Positions 16,659 to 25,316 are shown, numbered from the stretch's first letter. The stretch is 38,386 bases of DNA from Cytophagaceae bacterium (GCA_027488865.1 JAIYAU010000062.1:1-38386); one strand, 5' to 3'. Translations and numbers: made by a program. The notes: generated by a model from the letters alone, not told the origin.

Positions 16659-18479
16659 CTATTGGTTTTTGAAAATTAATTCAAAGGTTGAACCTTCACC
16701 TTTTTTACTTCTAGAATTAACCCTGCCTCTCAATTTTTCAATCCCGTATTTGGCTATATGCAGTCCTAAACCTGAGCCTTCCGATTTTGGATTAATCTTA
16801 AAAAACATATCAAATATTTTTGGTAAATGTTCATCCTCAATGCCTAGGCCATTATCTTCAAATGTAATTAAGATTTCACCAGTTTGTTTTTCTGCATTTA
16901 TTCTTAAATAACTTACATTTTTGGAATCATCATAGTATTTTATGCCATTTTCAATAAAGTTTTGAAGAATGGAATAAGACAAATTATAATCTGATTTAAA
17001 AATGAGATTAGGGTCTATTTTGTTTTCTATGTTGATTTTTTGAAAACCGTCAAAATTCTTAAAGCTTTTTACTACCTCATCTATAAGTTCTTTTAATTTT
17101 ATTTCTTTTATAACCACCTCGCTATTAGTGGCTTTAGCCAATACCAACAGATCAGATACAAAGTTGTCTAGTTTAAGAACACTTTTATTAATATGTTCGA
17201 ACAGCTCCAAGGAGTTATTGTCCTTAACGGTTACCGTGGCAATGTTGCAAAGACCAGCAATCGACTTTAATGGGCCTTTCATATCATGTGATGCTTTGTA
17301 CACAAACATGTCCAATTGTTTGTTTTGCTCTTCAATTATTGATTTTTGCCAACTGAGCGATTCGAAGTTTTCAGAAAGCTGTTTTTGGGTATTTGTTAAC
17401 TCTTCATTCATTGTTGCGAGTTCATTTTTTTGTTTTTTTATTTTTCTCACAATAAATAAGAAAATAAGTGCTACAAGCAACAAAATCAACGCTATAAACG
17501 ATACAATTAAAATTGTTCTATGGTTGGCCTTTTCTGTTTCAATACGTTTTTTCTCTAGTAATTTTAGCTGGTTAATGGTAGCCAAATTGATAGAATCGCG
17601 TTGTACTACCACATCGCGCATTTTATTGATAAGTGCAAGTGCCTTGCGTTCAGAGCGTTTATATGCTTCTGAATTTTCAACCATCGATTGTTCCAAATTT
17701 CCAATAAAATTCCTTAATTCAGCACGTTGCTGCGTGGTAAGGTTTTTTTCATTTTGTAGTCTTTTAGTAATTAGCTCAATTTCAGATCTTATTTTATTAT
17801 TACTTTCTACTAACATTACTCGCTCCTTAATAATGTCGTTTGAAATTATTTCAAATTCAATTTGATATTTCTTGAAGCTAAGATCGTTTAATTGGGATTG
17901 GCTTAAATTGGCTAAAGCCAAATCAAAGTCTTTATCTTGTTCTACAGGTGATAGTGTAACGGTGTAAGTATTTTCGAAAGAAGTCACTTTATTAACTTCC
18001 ATACCTTGTATAATTAGACCATCAGGATTAAATTTAGAATATGGCAATATTATTTGACCTTTTGCGTTGGTCATATAGCTGTCTTTTAAATAATTAATGC
18101 TTAAACTTGTGTAAGGTTTGAAGTCTGGTTTTACAAAAGTTACAAATACTTCCTTATTGGCTAAAAGTATTTTTTTAACCGTAATCTCTATCAAACCAGT
18201 AAGGTCGTCGTAACTAAAATTATCAATTTCATAAAATTTTGACTCTATTTCTACATCAAAGGGCATCAAAAGCTTTTTGGGTGTATATAAGCTGGACACT
18301 CCATTTTGGTTGGTTTTTATTTTGTTAAAACCTTCTACCAGAACTTCTATGGCTGCCACAGGTTTGCTGTTTTCATCAATCACCAAAACCTTGGTTGAGT
18401 CACTAGGCAAAGCAAGTAATGCTGAACTTGAGAACGAGAGGATCCCTACAATTAAAGCAACTAATAGATTTTTATTCAT
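16659..18479 (-). CDS. Membrane sensor histidine kinase
   Basis: From ATG 18479 the protein has 606 residues: a signal peptide (M-N-K-N-L-L-V-A-L-I, ending about 24), a carboxypeptidase-regulatory-like domain (about 29-70), a second beta region, and a helical/coiled-coil stretch with many K/E/R (about 200-320). A membrane segment (about 322-344) and a linker coiled coil follow. The HisKA domain has H398 in A-S-H-D-M-K-G-P-L. The HATPase domain has the N box Q-N-F-I-E-N-G (Asn 511), E-D-N-G-L-G-I (542) and G-S-G-L-G-L (568). All catalytic boxes are intact. There is no receiver domain, and no response regulator in the window, so its partner is unknown. The longer frame from TTG 18515 is rejected because that codon falls near the predicted transcription start. 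It lies 54 nt before the adhesin gene, same strand. Confidence 0.92.
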   Translation of the reverse strand: MNKNLLVALIVGILSFSSSALLALPSDSTKVLVIDENSKPVAAIEVLVEGFNKIKTNQNGVSSLYTPKKLLMPFDVEIESKFYEIDNFSYDDLTGLIEITVKKILLANKEVFVTFVKPDFKPYTSLSINYLKDSYMTNAKGQIILPYSKFNPDGLIIQGMEVNKVTSFENTYTVTLSPVEQDKDFDLALANLSQSQLNDLSFKKYQIEFEIISNDIIKERVMLVESNNKIRSEIELITKRLQNEKNLTTQQRAELRNFIGNLEQSMVENSEAYKRSERKALALINKMRDVVVQRDSINLATINQLKLLEKKRIETEKANHRTILIVSFIALILLLVALIFLFIVRKIKKQKNELATMNEELTNTQKQLSENFESLSWQKSIIEEQNKQLDMFVYKASHDMKGPLKSIAGLCNIATVTVKDNNSLELFEHINKSVLKLDNFVSDLLVLAKATNSEVVIKEIKLKELIDEVVKSFKNFDGFQKINIENKIDPNLIFKSDYNLSYSILQNFIENGIKYYDDSKNVSYLRINAEKQTGEILITFEDNGLGIEDEHLPKIFDMFFKINPKSEGSGLGLHIAKYGIEKLRGRVNSRSKKGEGSTFELIFKNQ

Positions 18480-18521
18480 TAATGAATTAATAGTGTGTTT
18501 AATTATTTTGGTCAATATTTA

Positions 18522-18552
18522 GAAATATAGTTTATATCAGATAGCTAAAAAA
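18522..18552 (-). promoter_or_regulatory. Candidate promoter of the histidine kinase, TTTT-N19-TATATTTC
   Basis: On the minus strand TTTT (18549-18552) and TATATTTC (18522-18529) are 19 nt apart, one mismatch in each box. The predicted start near 18515 leaves a leader of about 36 nt to the ATG at 18479. A 9-bp inverted repeat TTGAAATCT/AGATTTCAA (18559-18567, 18585-18593) lies just upstream and could be a regulator site. Confidence 0.45.
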
Positions 18553-18645
18553 TTCATCTTGAAATCTCATGGTTTTATCATTAAAGATTTCAATCTGCTT
18601 TGATATTACGAAAAATGGGTTCAAAAAGTTGTAATTGGTAGTTTT

Positions 18646-18709
18646 GCATAAAATCAAAAGCGAGAACAATTGGCAACAATGCCATTTATTCCCGCTTTTG
18701 ATTTTATGC
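18646..18709 (-). terminator. Long inverted repeat directly after the YceI gene
   Basis: A perfect 17-bp stem pairs 18646-18662 with 18693-18709, the latter reaching into the YceI stop codon. The 30-nt interval holds a smaller 5-bp hairpin (TGGCA/TGCCA, 18671-18684). No U-tract follows, so it may terminate through Rho or protect the mRNA 3' end rather than act as a classical terminator. Confidence 0.55.
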
Positions 18710-19365
18710 TACTTTACTTCCGCCACTACGTTGAATTTTAAAGTTATTTTATCCTCTATAAGCTTATCTCCTAAATCCTTAAAAAAATTACCTGAGTTAT
18801 AGGTAATATTCCAGTTGGTTCTATCAATGGTTACTTCCGCCTTGGTAGTAACAGATTTTTTACTAAAAGCTACCAGCGCTGGAAACTCAATTGATTTCGT
18901 TATACCTTTTATTGTCAAATCTCCCACTATGGTATAGTTTAGTTGACCTTCAGGTACGTCTAACCTTGTAGCTTTTGTTATTTTAAAAGTACCTTGCGTA
19001 AATTTAGTAGCATGAAAAAAATCTTCACCTTTTAAGTGATCTACCAATTGTTTGTTAAAACCTTCGTCTTTAATATCACTATTTTTGATTGATTTCATGT
19101 CGAAATAGAAAAAACCAGTCTTAATCTGCTTGGTGTCTATTTGCATGTTACCCGATTTAAAATCTACCGTACCATTATGTTGTTTGGTGGCACCTTTTGC
19201 AAACCATTCTAGTTTACTTTTTTTTACATCGACCATAAACACCTCATTGGCCTGTATTTCTTTGGACTCTTTTACATCCAATTTATCATCATCCTTATTT
19301 TTAAAAGAAGTTAGACACGTAGCCAAAGACAAGGCCAATAAAACTAATAATTGTGAAGATTTCAT
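18709..19365 (-). CDS. YceI family periplasmic protein
   Basis: The 218-residue protein has a hydrophobic N-terminal export signal; a cysteine at about 17 (S-L-A-T-C) may be a weak lipobox. The YceI-like lipocalin fold spans about 42-215. It is recognisable from V-D-V-K-K-S-K-L-E-W-F-A-K-G, H-N-G-T-V-D-F-K-S-G, the L-V-D-H-L-K-G-E-D-F-F-H-A-T-K-F segment (family D-F-F-D-v-e-k-y-P-x-A-x-F), and L-T-I-K-G-I-T-K-S-I-E-F-P. YceI proteins bind polyisoprenoid or fatty ligands in the periplasm, and some respond to acid stress. The ligand here cannot be read. Single gene, followed by a long inverted repeat. Confidence 0.92.
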   Translation of the reverse strand: MKSSQLLVLLALSLATCLTSFKNKDDDKLDVKESKEIQANEVFMVDVKKSKLEWFAKGATKQHNGTVDFKSGNMQIDTKQIKTGFFYFDMKSIKNSDIKDEGFNKQLVDHLKGEDFFHATKFTQGTFKITKATRLDVPEGQLNYTIVGDLTIKGITKSIEFPALVAFSKKSVTTKAEVTIDRTNWNITYNSGNFFKDLGDKLIEDKITLKFNVVAEVK

Positions 19366-19494
19366 AAGCTATTTTTACGTCAAGTTTACAATTTTTTTGC
19401 CAATAAGTCAATCATTTAATTTATTCTTGTGAAGGCGCATTTATTTGTTATTGACGGTTGGAGGTATAAAAAGTTTATTTCTAATATCTTATGA

Positions 19495-20763
19495 TTATTT
19501 CAAATTATACTTTTCGTTATACTTTTTGTATAATGTTTTGTGCTTGTCAATAAGATTTATTTCTAATCCTTTTATAAATGCGTACTCAATATTATTGGTT
19601 TTTACATCTAAGATATCTCCTTTTGATATTACTATATTAGCTTCTTTTCCGACTTCTATGGAACCAGTGAATTGATCGATTCCTAAAATTTTAGCCGTAT
19701 TCAAAGTTATTGATTTTAAGGCCTCTTCTTTATTGAGTTCACTATTAACCGTGCTACCTGCGGTAAAAGGTAAATTTCTGGTTCCCATTACTTCCATATC
19801 TCCTATATAACTTAAACAATATAAAATACCTGCCTTGTTAAAAAGACTTGGTAAATTATATATTTGATCTACAGGACTGTAGGTATTGGCAGGGAGGGTA
19901 TGGGTTCTAGTAAATATTACAGGAATATGTTGTTCTGCCAAAAATGGAATGGCTTTTTCAGAATCATTGGCTCCTACAATTACTATATTTTTAACACCAT
20001 GTTTCTGGGCAAATAACACCGATTCTACAATATCTTTGCTATGTTCAGCATATATAAATAATTTTTTGGAGCCATCAAAAAAGCCTATCATCGACTCTAG
20101 TTTTAGATTGGTGATCTCATGGTTTTTGTCATTAAAATAAACTTTGGAGTCATAAAAAATTTTGTCAATTTCCTCCAATTGTTTATCTCTTAATTCATTC
20201 TTTTTTGGCTGTCCGGCATCTTCCCACCATCCAAAACCAATATATTTGATAGGCCAATTAAGGTGCACACCAATGTCGGTTTTGTATGCAGCATCTTCCC
20301 AGTTCCAACCTTGTAATTTCACTACAGACGATTGTCCACTTATTAATCCACCCATTGGTGTAGTTTGGGCAAATAAAATGCCGTTTGATCTTAAGGTACC
20401 TATTAATTCTGAATCGGTATTATACGCTACAATTGATCTTACATTTGGGTTTAAATCACCGGTCTCATTATAGTCAAGGGTTGCTCTTACTGCATCTAAT
20501 TCTCTAAGTCCAACTGTAGAATAGGGTACAATTAAGCCAGGATAAAGATGCTGATTGTGAGCGTCTATGACCTTTAAAGCTGTTGTGTCTAAAATGGTGC
20601 TATCCACTTTAACAATTATGCCTGCTTTCACTATAATGTAACCATTCGTAATAACTCTGCCCGTACCAGTGTGGATAGTGGCATTTTTAATTACAAAATC
20701 TTGTGAAAAAAGTGGAAATTGAAAGAATAGGTAGATTATTATTAGAATTTTATAAAACCTCAT
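19495..20763 (-). CDS. Amidohydrolase-superfamily protein with degenerate metal site
   Basis: The 422-residue exported protein (signal peptide ends L-F-S-Q, about 21) has the N-terminal composite domain of amidohydrolases (F-V-I-K-N-A-T-I-H-T-G, V-I-D-A-H-N-Q-H-L-Y-P-G-L). It ends with the typical A-L-K-S-I-T-L-N-T-A-K-I-L-G-I and G-S-I-E-V-G-K-E-A-N-I-V-I pattern. It is close to imidazolonepropionase-like enzymes in form. The key strand-1 motif, normally P-G-x-I-D-x-H-x-H, reads P-G-L-I-V-P-Y-S-T-V-G-L here, with no H-x-H; the late catalytic Asp is also not evident. Such proteins recur in Bacteroidota, often in pairs with an intact copy, and may be non-catalytic or use another site. No partner copy is in the window. 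Confidence 0.8.
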   Translation of the reverse strand: MRFYKILIIIYLFFQFPLFSQDFVIKNATIHTGTGRVITNGYIIVKAGIIVKVDSTILDTTALKVIDAHNQHLYPGLIVPYSTVGLRELDAVRATLDYNETGDLNPNVRSIVAYNTDSELIGTLRSNGILFAQTTPMGGLISGQSSVVKLQGWNWEDAAYKTDIGVHLNWPIKYIGFGWWEDAGQPKKNELRDKQLEEIDKIFYDSKVYFNDKNHEITNLKLESMIGFFDGSKKLFIYAEHSKDIVESVLFAQKHGVKNIVIVGANDSEKAIPFLAEQHIPVIFTRTHTLPANTYSPVDQIYNLPSLFNKAGILYCLSYIGDMEVMGTRNLPFTAGSTVNSELNKEEALKSITLNTAKILGIDQFTGSIEVGKEANIVISKGDILDVKTNNIEYAFIKGLEINLIDKHKTLYKKYNEKYNLK

Positions 20764-20848
20764 GATTAAAATTTATAAGTAGAAAATAATTAAGTTTAAA
20801 ATGAATTTTACTTTGTAACAACTAATGACAAAATAATTCTCAATTTAG

Positions 20849-20856
20849 TATTTTTG
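20849..20856 (+). promoter_or_regulatory. -7 box TATTTTTG before the M48 protease
   Basis: A full match to TAnnTTTG ends 20 nt before the ATG at 20877. No convincing -33 box lies at 19 nt. Confidence 0.4.
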
Positions 20857-20876
20857 TAACAATAATATTAAAACTA

Positions 20877-21677
20877 ATGAAACAAATAGCTATTCTAACA
20901 ATCTTGGTACTTGGTAGTTTATTATTTAGTACATGCAGTAAATCTCCTGGGGGAGGGGTTAATATTTTTAGTATTAACGATGATATCGAGCTTGGAGCTA
21001 AAGTAAAAGCCGAGATTGAGGCCGATCCAGTAACTTATCCGATTATTCCCGATGATGCCGCTCATAAATACGAATATGATTATATTAAGGCAATGAGAAA
21101 CAAAATTTTAGCATCAGGCCAAGTGACACTAAAAGATAAATTTTTATGGGAAATTAAAATAATAAAAGATGATAACACGCTAAACGCATTTTGCACTCCT
21201 GGCGGGTACATTTATATATATACTGGCTTAATCAAATATTTAAGTAATGGTGATGAGCTTGCGGGGGTACTTGGTCATGAAATCGCCCACGCCGATCTTA
21301 GACATAGCACAGATGCCATGACAACACAGTATGGTATTGGTATTTTGTTTGAAATTGTTTTGGGTAAGAATCAAGGAATGTTAACTGAAATTGCAAAAAA
21401 TTTACTAACTCTTCAATACTCTAAAACTAATGAAAGTCAGGCAGATGAATATTCTGTAAATTATTTATCTGGCACAACCTATAACTGTGCAGGAGCTGCT
21501 GGTTTTTTTGAGAAGTTGATAGCTGAAGGATCTGGTAGCAATACCCCAGATTTTTTAAGTACTCATCCAAATCCAGAAAATAGGGTTGAAAACATAAACA
21601 AAGATGCAACTGCACAAGGTTGTAAAAAGGGTGCTGTAGATTTATCGGATTATGCCACTTTTAAATCTAAATTCTAA
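20877..21677 (+). CDS. M48 family metalloprotease lipoprotein
   Basis: The 266-residue protein has a lipobox signal (L-F-S-T-C, Cys about 20). The M48 peptidase domain spans about 60-245. The zinc motif is H-E-I-A-H in L-G-H-E-I-A-H-A-D-L-R-H (about 133-137), and the third ligand is the Glu of N-E-S-Q-A-D-E-Y. The S-T-H-P-N-P-E-N-R-V motif after it is characteristic of BepA/LoiP-type periplasmic M48 proteases. The catalytic set is complete. It probably acts in the periplasm in outer-membrane protein quality control, as known members do; the specific substrates here are unknown. Unlike BepA there is no C-terminal TPR domain. Single gene, convergent with the rlmI-like gene. Confidence 0.93.
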   Translation: MKQIAILTILVLGSLLFSTCSKSPGGGVNIFSINDDIELGAKVKAEIEADPVTYPIIPDDAAHKYEYDYIKAMRNKILASGQVTLKDKFLWEIKIIKDDNTLNAFCTPGGYIYIYTGLIKYLSNGDELAGVLGHEIAHADLRHSTDAMTTQYGIGILFEIVLGKNQGMLTEIAKNLLTLQYSKTNESQADEYSVNYLSGTTYNCAGAAGFFEKLIAEGSGSNTPDFLSTHPNPENRVENINKDATAQGCKKGAVDLSDYATFKSKF

Positions 21678-21735
21678 TAAATAAAGGTTGGTGTAAAAAT
21701 TGGTAATATTATGGAATTGGCTTCTATTAATATTC

Positions 21736-22896
21736 CTATTCCACATATAATAACAGGCCTTTAAGATATTCTCCTTCAGGATGATAAATGTTTATAGGGT
21801 GATCAAACGGTTGTGAAAGAAATTGAATAATTCTTACATTTTTTCCGACATCTGCTGCCGCTCCAAATACTATTTTCTGAAATAGAAATTTATCAATATG
21901 CTGAGAGCATGAAAAAGTAAGTAATATACCCCCAGGATTAAGTTTTTTAATTCCTAGCATATTTAATTCTTTATATCCCCTCGTGGCATTCTGGATCTTG
22001 TCAGCACTTTTGGCAAATGCTGGTGGATCAAGAATAATAATATCGTATTTATTTGTGTCGGTTCTTAGATAATCAAAACAGTCTGCAATAACTGATTTGT
22101 GGTTTTTAAACTTATTAATCTCAACTTGTTTATCGCATGCGAGTATTGCATCTTCAGAAATATCTACAGAAATTACCTGTTTTGCGCCACCTAACAACGC
22201 ATAAAGACTAAAGCCACCTGTAAAACTAAAGGTATTAAGTACAGTTTTATCTTTGCAAATCGTTGATAAAAGTAGTCTGTTGTCTCGTTGATCAATAAAA
22301 AATCCAGTTTTTTGACCAGTTTCAACGTTTATTGCAAACAAAACACCATTTTCTTTAACTATAATTTCTTCCTCTGGTTGCGGCCCTATCCAACGCTCTT
22401 CGCTAACCTTCTTTTTATTGGCTATTTTATTACTTTTTAGATAGAAATATTTAAATTCCTTCTGTTTTAAAAAATCAATTAAAACAGTTTCTAGTGAGAG
22501 CGCACCTTGAGTAAGTAATTGAATAACTGCCACCTCACTATAAACATCAACAATAATCCCTGGCAAAAAGTCCCCTTCAGCATACAATAATCTGTAGACA
22601 TTGGTGTTTTTGGTTAATAACTTTTTTCGTAAATTATATGCAGATTCCAGTTTTTCAATCCAATAAGTATTATTTATTTCAACATTTTTCCATGAACCAA
22701 AGTGGAAAAGCCTACAACTAATTTGACTGTCTACATCCCAAAAACCTAACCCTAAGCTGTTTCCTACACTATCCTTTACAGCTACTATTGCGCCATTTTC
22801 GCAATTAGGCGCTTGGAGTATCGCACCGCTAAACACCCATGGATGCTTGTTCATGAGTGATTTTTCACGCCCTTTTTTTATAGTTAATATTTCCAT
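21736..22896 (-). CDS. rlmI: Class I rRNA cytosine-C5 methyltransferase, RlmI family
   Basis: The 386-residue protein has an N-terminal PUA-like domain (1-70: K-K-G-R-E-K-S-L-M-N-K-H-P-W-V-F-S-G-A-I). An EEHEE-type middle region follows, with L-Y-A-E-G-D-F-L-P-G-I-I-V-D-V-Y, T-G-Q-K-T-G-F-F-I-D-Q-R-D-N-R. The SAM domain has V-L-N-T-F-S-F-T-G-G-F-S, the D-P-P-A-F-A-K-S active-site motif and T-F-S-C-S (cysteine nucleophile loop). This architecture matches RlmI (YccW), which makes m5C1962 in 23S rRNA. The exact target base in this organism is inferred from the family. ATG at 22896; it is convergent with the M48 gene, with 58 nt between them that hold a mismatched hairpin (21713-21742). Confidence 0.9.
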   Translation of the reverse strand: MEILTIKKGREKSLMNKHPWVFSGAILQAPNCENGAIVAVKDSVGNSLGLGFWDVDSQISCRLFHFGSWKNVEINNTYWIEKLESAYNLRKKLLTKNTNVYRLLYAEGDFLPGIIVDVYSEVAVIQLLTQGALSLETVLIDFLKQKEFKYFYLKSNKIANKKKVSEERWIGPQPEEEIIVKENGVLFAINVETGQKTGFFIDQRDNRLLLSTICKDKTVLNTFSFTGGFSLYALLGGAKQVISVDISEDAILACDKQVEINKFKNHKSVIADCFDYLRTDTNKYDIIILDPPAFAKSADKIQNATRGYKELNMLGIKKLNPGGILLTFSCSQHIDKFLFQKIVFGAAADVGKNVRIIQFLSQPFDHPINIYHPEGEYLKGLLLYVE

Positions 22897-22949
22897 AAGT
22901 ACGCAAAATTACGTTTAATTTTTCAAAACTGGACAGAAGCGCAGGTAAG

Positions 22950-23399
22950 TTACAGTTCATCGGTGTCAATTATGATGGTCACTGGGCCATCATTTACCAA
23001 TGTTACTTGCATATCAGCACCGAATTGCCCAGTTTTTATAGGTTTATTCATGTCAATGGCCAACTGCGAAATCATTTTTTCATAAAGTGGAACGGCTATT
23101 TCGGGTTTTGCCGCATTTGTAAATGAGGGTCTGTTGCCTTTATGTGTATTCGCAAAAAGCGTAAACTGACTTACCAAAAGGATTTCACCTTCAATTTCTT
23201 TTACAGAATGATTCATTTTACCCTCTATATCTTCAAAAATTCTTAATTGTGTTATTTTTTTGCTTAGAGCGATTGCCTCCTTTTCTGAGTCAGTTGGCGC
23301 TATACCTAGCAAAACAAGTAAACCTTTATTTATTTCTGCAATGATTATTTTATTAACAACCACCTGCGCAACTGAAACTCTTTGAATTATAACCTTCAT
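22950..23399 (-). CDS. dtd: D-aminoacyl-tRNA deacylase Dtd
   Basis: This enzyme hydrolyses D-aminoacyl-tRNA (and glycyl-tRNA-Ala), protecting translation from D-amino acids. The 149-residue protein from ATG 23399 begins M-K-V-I-I-Q-R-V-S-V-A, the standard Dtd N-terminus, so the 19-codon extension to 23456 is rejected. Both active-site motifs are present: S-Q-F-T-L-F (about 78-83) and the N-x-G-P-V-T motif as N-D-G-P-V-T (about 136-141), which provides the cross-subunit Gly-cisPro. The length is normal. It is 53 nt upstream of the rlmI-like gene on the same strand, possibly co-transcribed. Confidence 0.96.
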   Translation of the reverse strand: MKVIIQRVSVAQVVVNKIIIAEINKGLLVLLGIAPTDSEKEAIALSKKITQLRIFEDIEGKMNHSVKEIEGEILLVSQFTLFANTHKGNRPSFTNAAKPEIAVPLYEKMISQLAIDMNKPIKTGQFGADMQVTLVNDGPVTIIIDTDEL

Positions 23400-23504
23400 G
23401 TATTGTTTAATCAAATTAGATATTTTGAGTAACTCAAAGTTATAGATCAATAACAACTATCCAAATAAGTCCATTTTTTTAAGTTTCCTTAATTTTCTTA
23501 TGGT

Positions 23505-23512
23505 TAACTTTG
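23505..23512 (+). promoter_or_regulatory. -7 box TAACTTTG before rqcH
   Basis: A full match to TAnnTTTG ends 21 nt before the TTG start at 23534, implying a leader of about 17 nt. The -33 region (around 23482-23487) is weak. Confidence 0.45.
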
Positions 23513-23533
23513 GTAGTTAATTCTAACTAAACA

Positions 23534-25087
23534 TTGCATAATAATTACTATTTTCTCCAAAAATTAAGCGCAGCACTTGCGAACCTTTTGCTAAATGCCA
23601 AAATATCATCTTGTTTTAGTCAGGAAAAGGATGAAGTTGTAATTGTTTTTAACAAAAACGAAGAAGATTTTTATTTAAAAGTGGCGCTTACAACTCATTT
23701 CACGTTGTTGAGCCTGCCCACTACTTTTCATCGAGCTAAAACCAATAGTGCCGACGTATTACAAGTGTTAATAGGCTGTGAGGTAATTGGTGCAAGACAG
23801 CATAAAAATGAACGTAGTTTTGAATTTTTGTTAACCAATTCTCTAACTATGGTTTTTAAATTATACGGGAGACAAGGCAATATTTTGATTTATAGAGGAG
23901 AACATTTTCTACAAGCTTTTAACCAAAAACTAAAACAAGATGAATTGATAGAACTACACGCACATGACCGACCTATAGATCAAACACTAGAAAATTTTAT
24001 CGACAACGAAGGTCAGCTGAATAAAATTTATCCCACTTTGGGTAAAATAGCCTTATCAACGTTACCTTCATCTACAGCAATTGATTTACAGACTCAATGG
24101 AACCACGTAATTGATTTAGTTTATAAACTTGAAACTACCTCCCATTATTATATAATTGAACTTGACGAAATTCCATATTTAAGTCTTCTACCGCTTGGTA
24201 CAGTTTTGTTTAAAACTCGTAATCCTATTGAAGCTACCAACCTGTATGCGCAGGCATATCTACGAGATTATCAGCTCTCTAAGGAAAAGAAGGAGGCAAT
24301 GGCACAGCTAAATAAGCAAATAATACGGATTGATTCCTACATTAAAAATGCCAATCCCAAATTAGAGATACTAAAACTTGGAAGAAAAAATGACGAAATA
24401 GCCAATATAATTATGGCAAATCTTCACCAAGTGCCTAAAGGTGTGAGTGAAGTAACATTATTTGACTTCTATCAGGAGCAAGAAATTACCATACGTCTTA
24501 ATAAAAATTTAACCCCGCAAGCCAACGCACACAACTATTATAAAAAGTCCAAGAATGAATGGAAGGAGGTAGAAAAGCTTCAGGAAACTATTTTATTAAA
24601 ACAAAAACAAAAAAGCGATTTGTTAGAAACTATATCGGCTATCAATAATTTGAATGATCTTAGAGAACTTAGGCAATTTGTTAAAGGAAGTACAATTACT
24701 AGTACAAGTGATAAGCCTAATGTGAATGATCTCTTTAAGGTATTCAATTATGAGGGCTTTGTGATATTAGTGGGAAAAAATTCTGAAAACAATAACATTC
24801 TTACTCAAAAATATGCCTTTAAAGACGATATTTGGCTGCATGCGAGGCACGTTAGCGGCTCTCATGTAGTTATTAAACACCAATCTGGCAAAACCATTTC
24901 TTTAAAAATTATTGAAAAGGCTGCGGAAATAGCCGCATATTATTCTAAATCTAAAAGTGAATCGTTGGCTTCGGTAATGTACACCTTTAAGAAATATGTA
25001 AGAAAACCTAAAGGAAGTGCCCCAGGCGCGGTGGTTGTTGATAAAGAGGAAGTTATTTTAGTAAAACCCCAATTGAACCTTGACTAA
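23534..25087 (+). CDS. rqcH: NFACT family ribosome quality-control protein RqcH
   Basis: The 517-residue protein has the NFACT-N domain (1-180; H-N-N-Y-Y-F-L start and G-R-Q-G-N-I-L-I-Y segment). A helical coiled-coil arm follows (about 255-390). The C-terminal NFACT-R domain (about 410-517) has D-I-W-L-H-A-R-H-V-S-G-S-H-V-V-I and K-P-K-G-S-A-P-G-A-V-V-V. In Bacillus, RqcH binds the stalled 50S subunit and recruits tRNA-Ala to add a C-terminal alanine degron. The start is TTG at 23534: an in-frame TAA lies two codons upstream, and the following residues match the usual family N-terminus. The D-R pair important for alanine tailing seems to be E-R here (N-E-R-S-F-E-F). Single gene. Confidence 0.9.
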   Translation: MHNNYYFLQKLSAALANLLLNAKISSCFSQEKDEVVIVFNKNEEDFYLKVALTTHFTLLSLPTTFHRAKTNSADVLQVLIGCEVIGARQHKNERSFEFLLTNSLTMVFKLYGRQGNILIYRGEHFLQAFNQKLKQDELIELHAHDRPIDQTLENFIDNEGQLNKIYPTLGKIALSTLPSSTAIDLQTQWNHVIDLVYKLETTSHYYIIELDEIPYLSLLPLGTVLFKTRNPIEATNLYAQAYLRDYQLSKEKKEAMAQLNKQIIRIDSYIKNANPKLEILKLGRKNDEIANIIMANLHQVPKGVSEVTLFDFYQEQEITIRLNKNLTPQANAHNYYKKSKNEWKEVEKLQETILLKQKQKSDLLETISAINNLNDLRELRQFVKGSTITSTSDKPNVNDLFKVFNYEGFVILVGKNSENNNILTQKYAFKDDIWLHARHVSGSHVVIKHQSGKTISLKIIEKAAEIAAYYSKSKSESLASVMYTFKKYVRKPKGSAPGAVVVDKEEVILVKPQLNLD

Positions 25088-25316
25088 GCTTGAGACAAGG
25101 AAGGAATAATTGATAATTAATGAGCGTATAAACTAGATGGTCTTATTGGTTTATATACAATTTACAATTCTCAGCTATTTTTTAAAAATAATCTACAAAG
25201 GTGTTTCAAACGCACTCAGTTAATTTGTCTGTATTCTCAATTTACCATTTACAATTCTCAATTCTTATCTCTTTTTTGTACTTTTCCATGATTTTCGGAC
25301 TAAAACCTCCGTTTTT

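Noticed and set aside
17128-17865. Plus-strand open frame of 245 codons
   Set aside because: It lies antisense within the sensor kinase gene, whose coding strand has clear HisKA/HATPase motifs. The antisense product is a low-complexity S/L/F string without a domain.
18480-18515. TTG start of the kinase at 18515
   Set aside because: It coincides with the predicted transcription start and would spoil the signal peptide.
23400-23456. Longer N-terminus for Dtd
   Set aside because: All Dtd proteins begin near M-K-V-I-I-Q-R-V; the extension has no family match.
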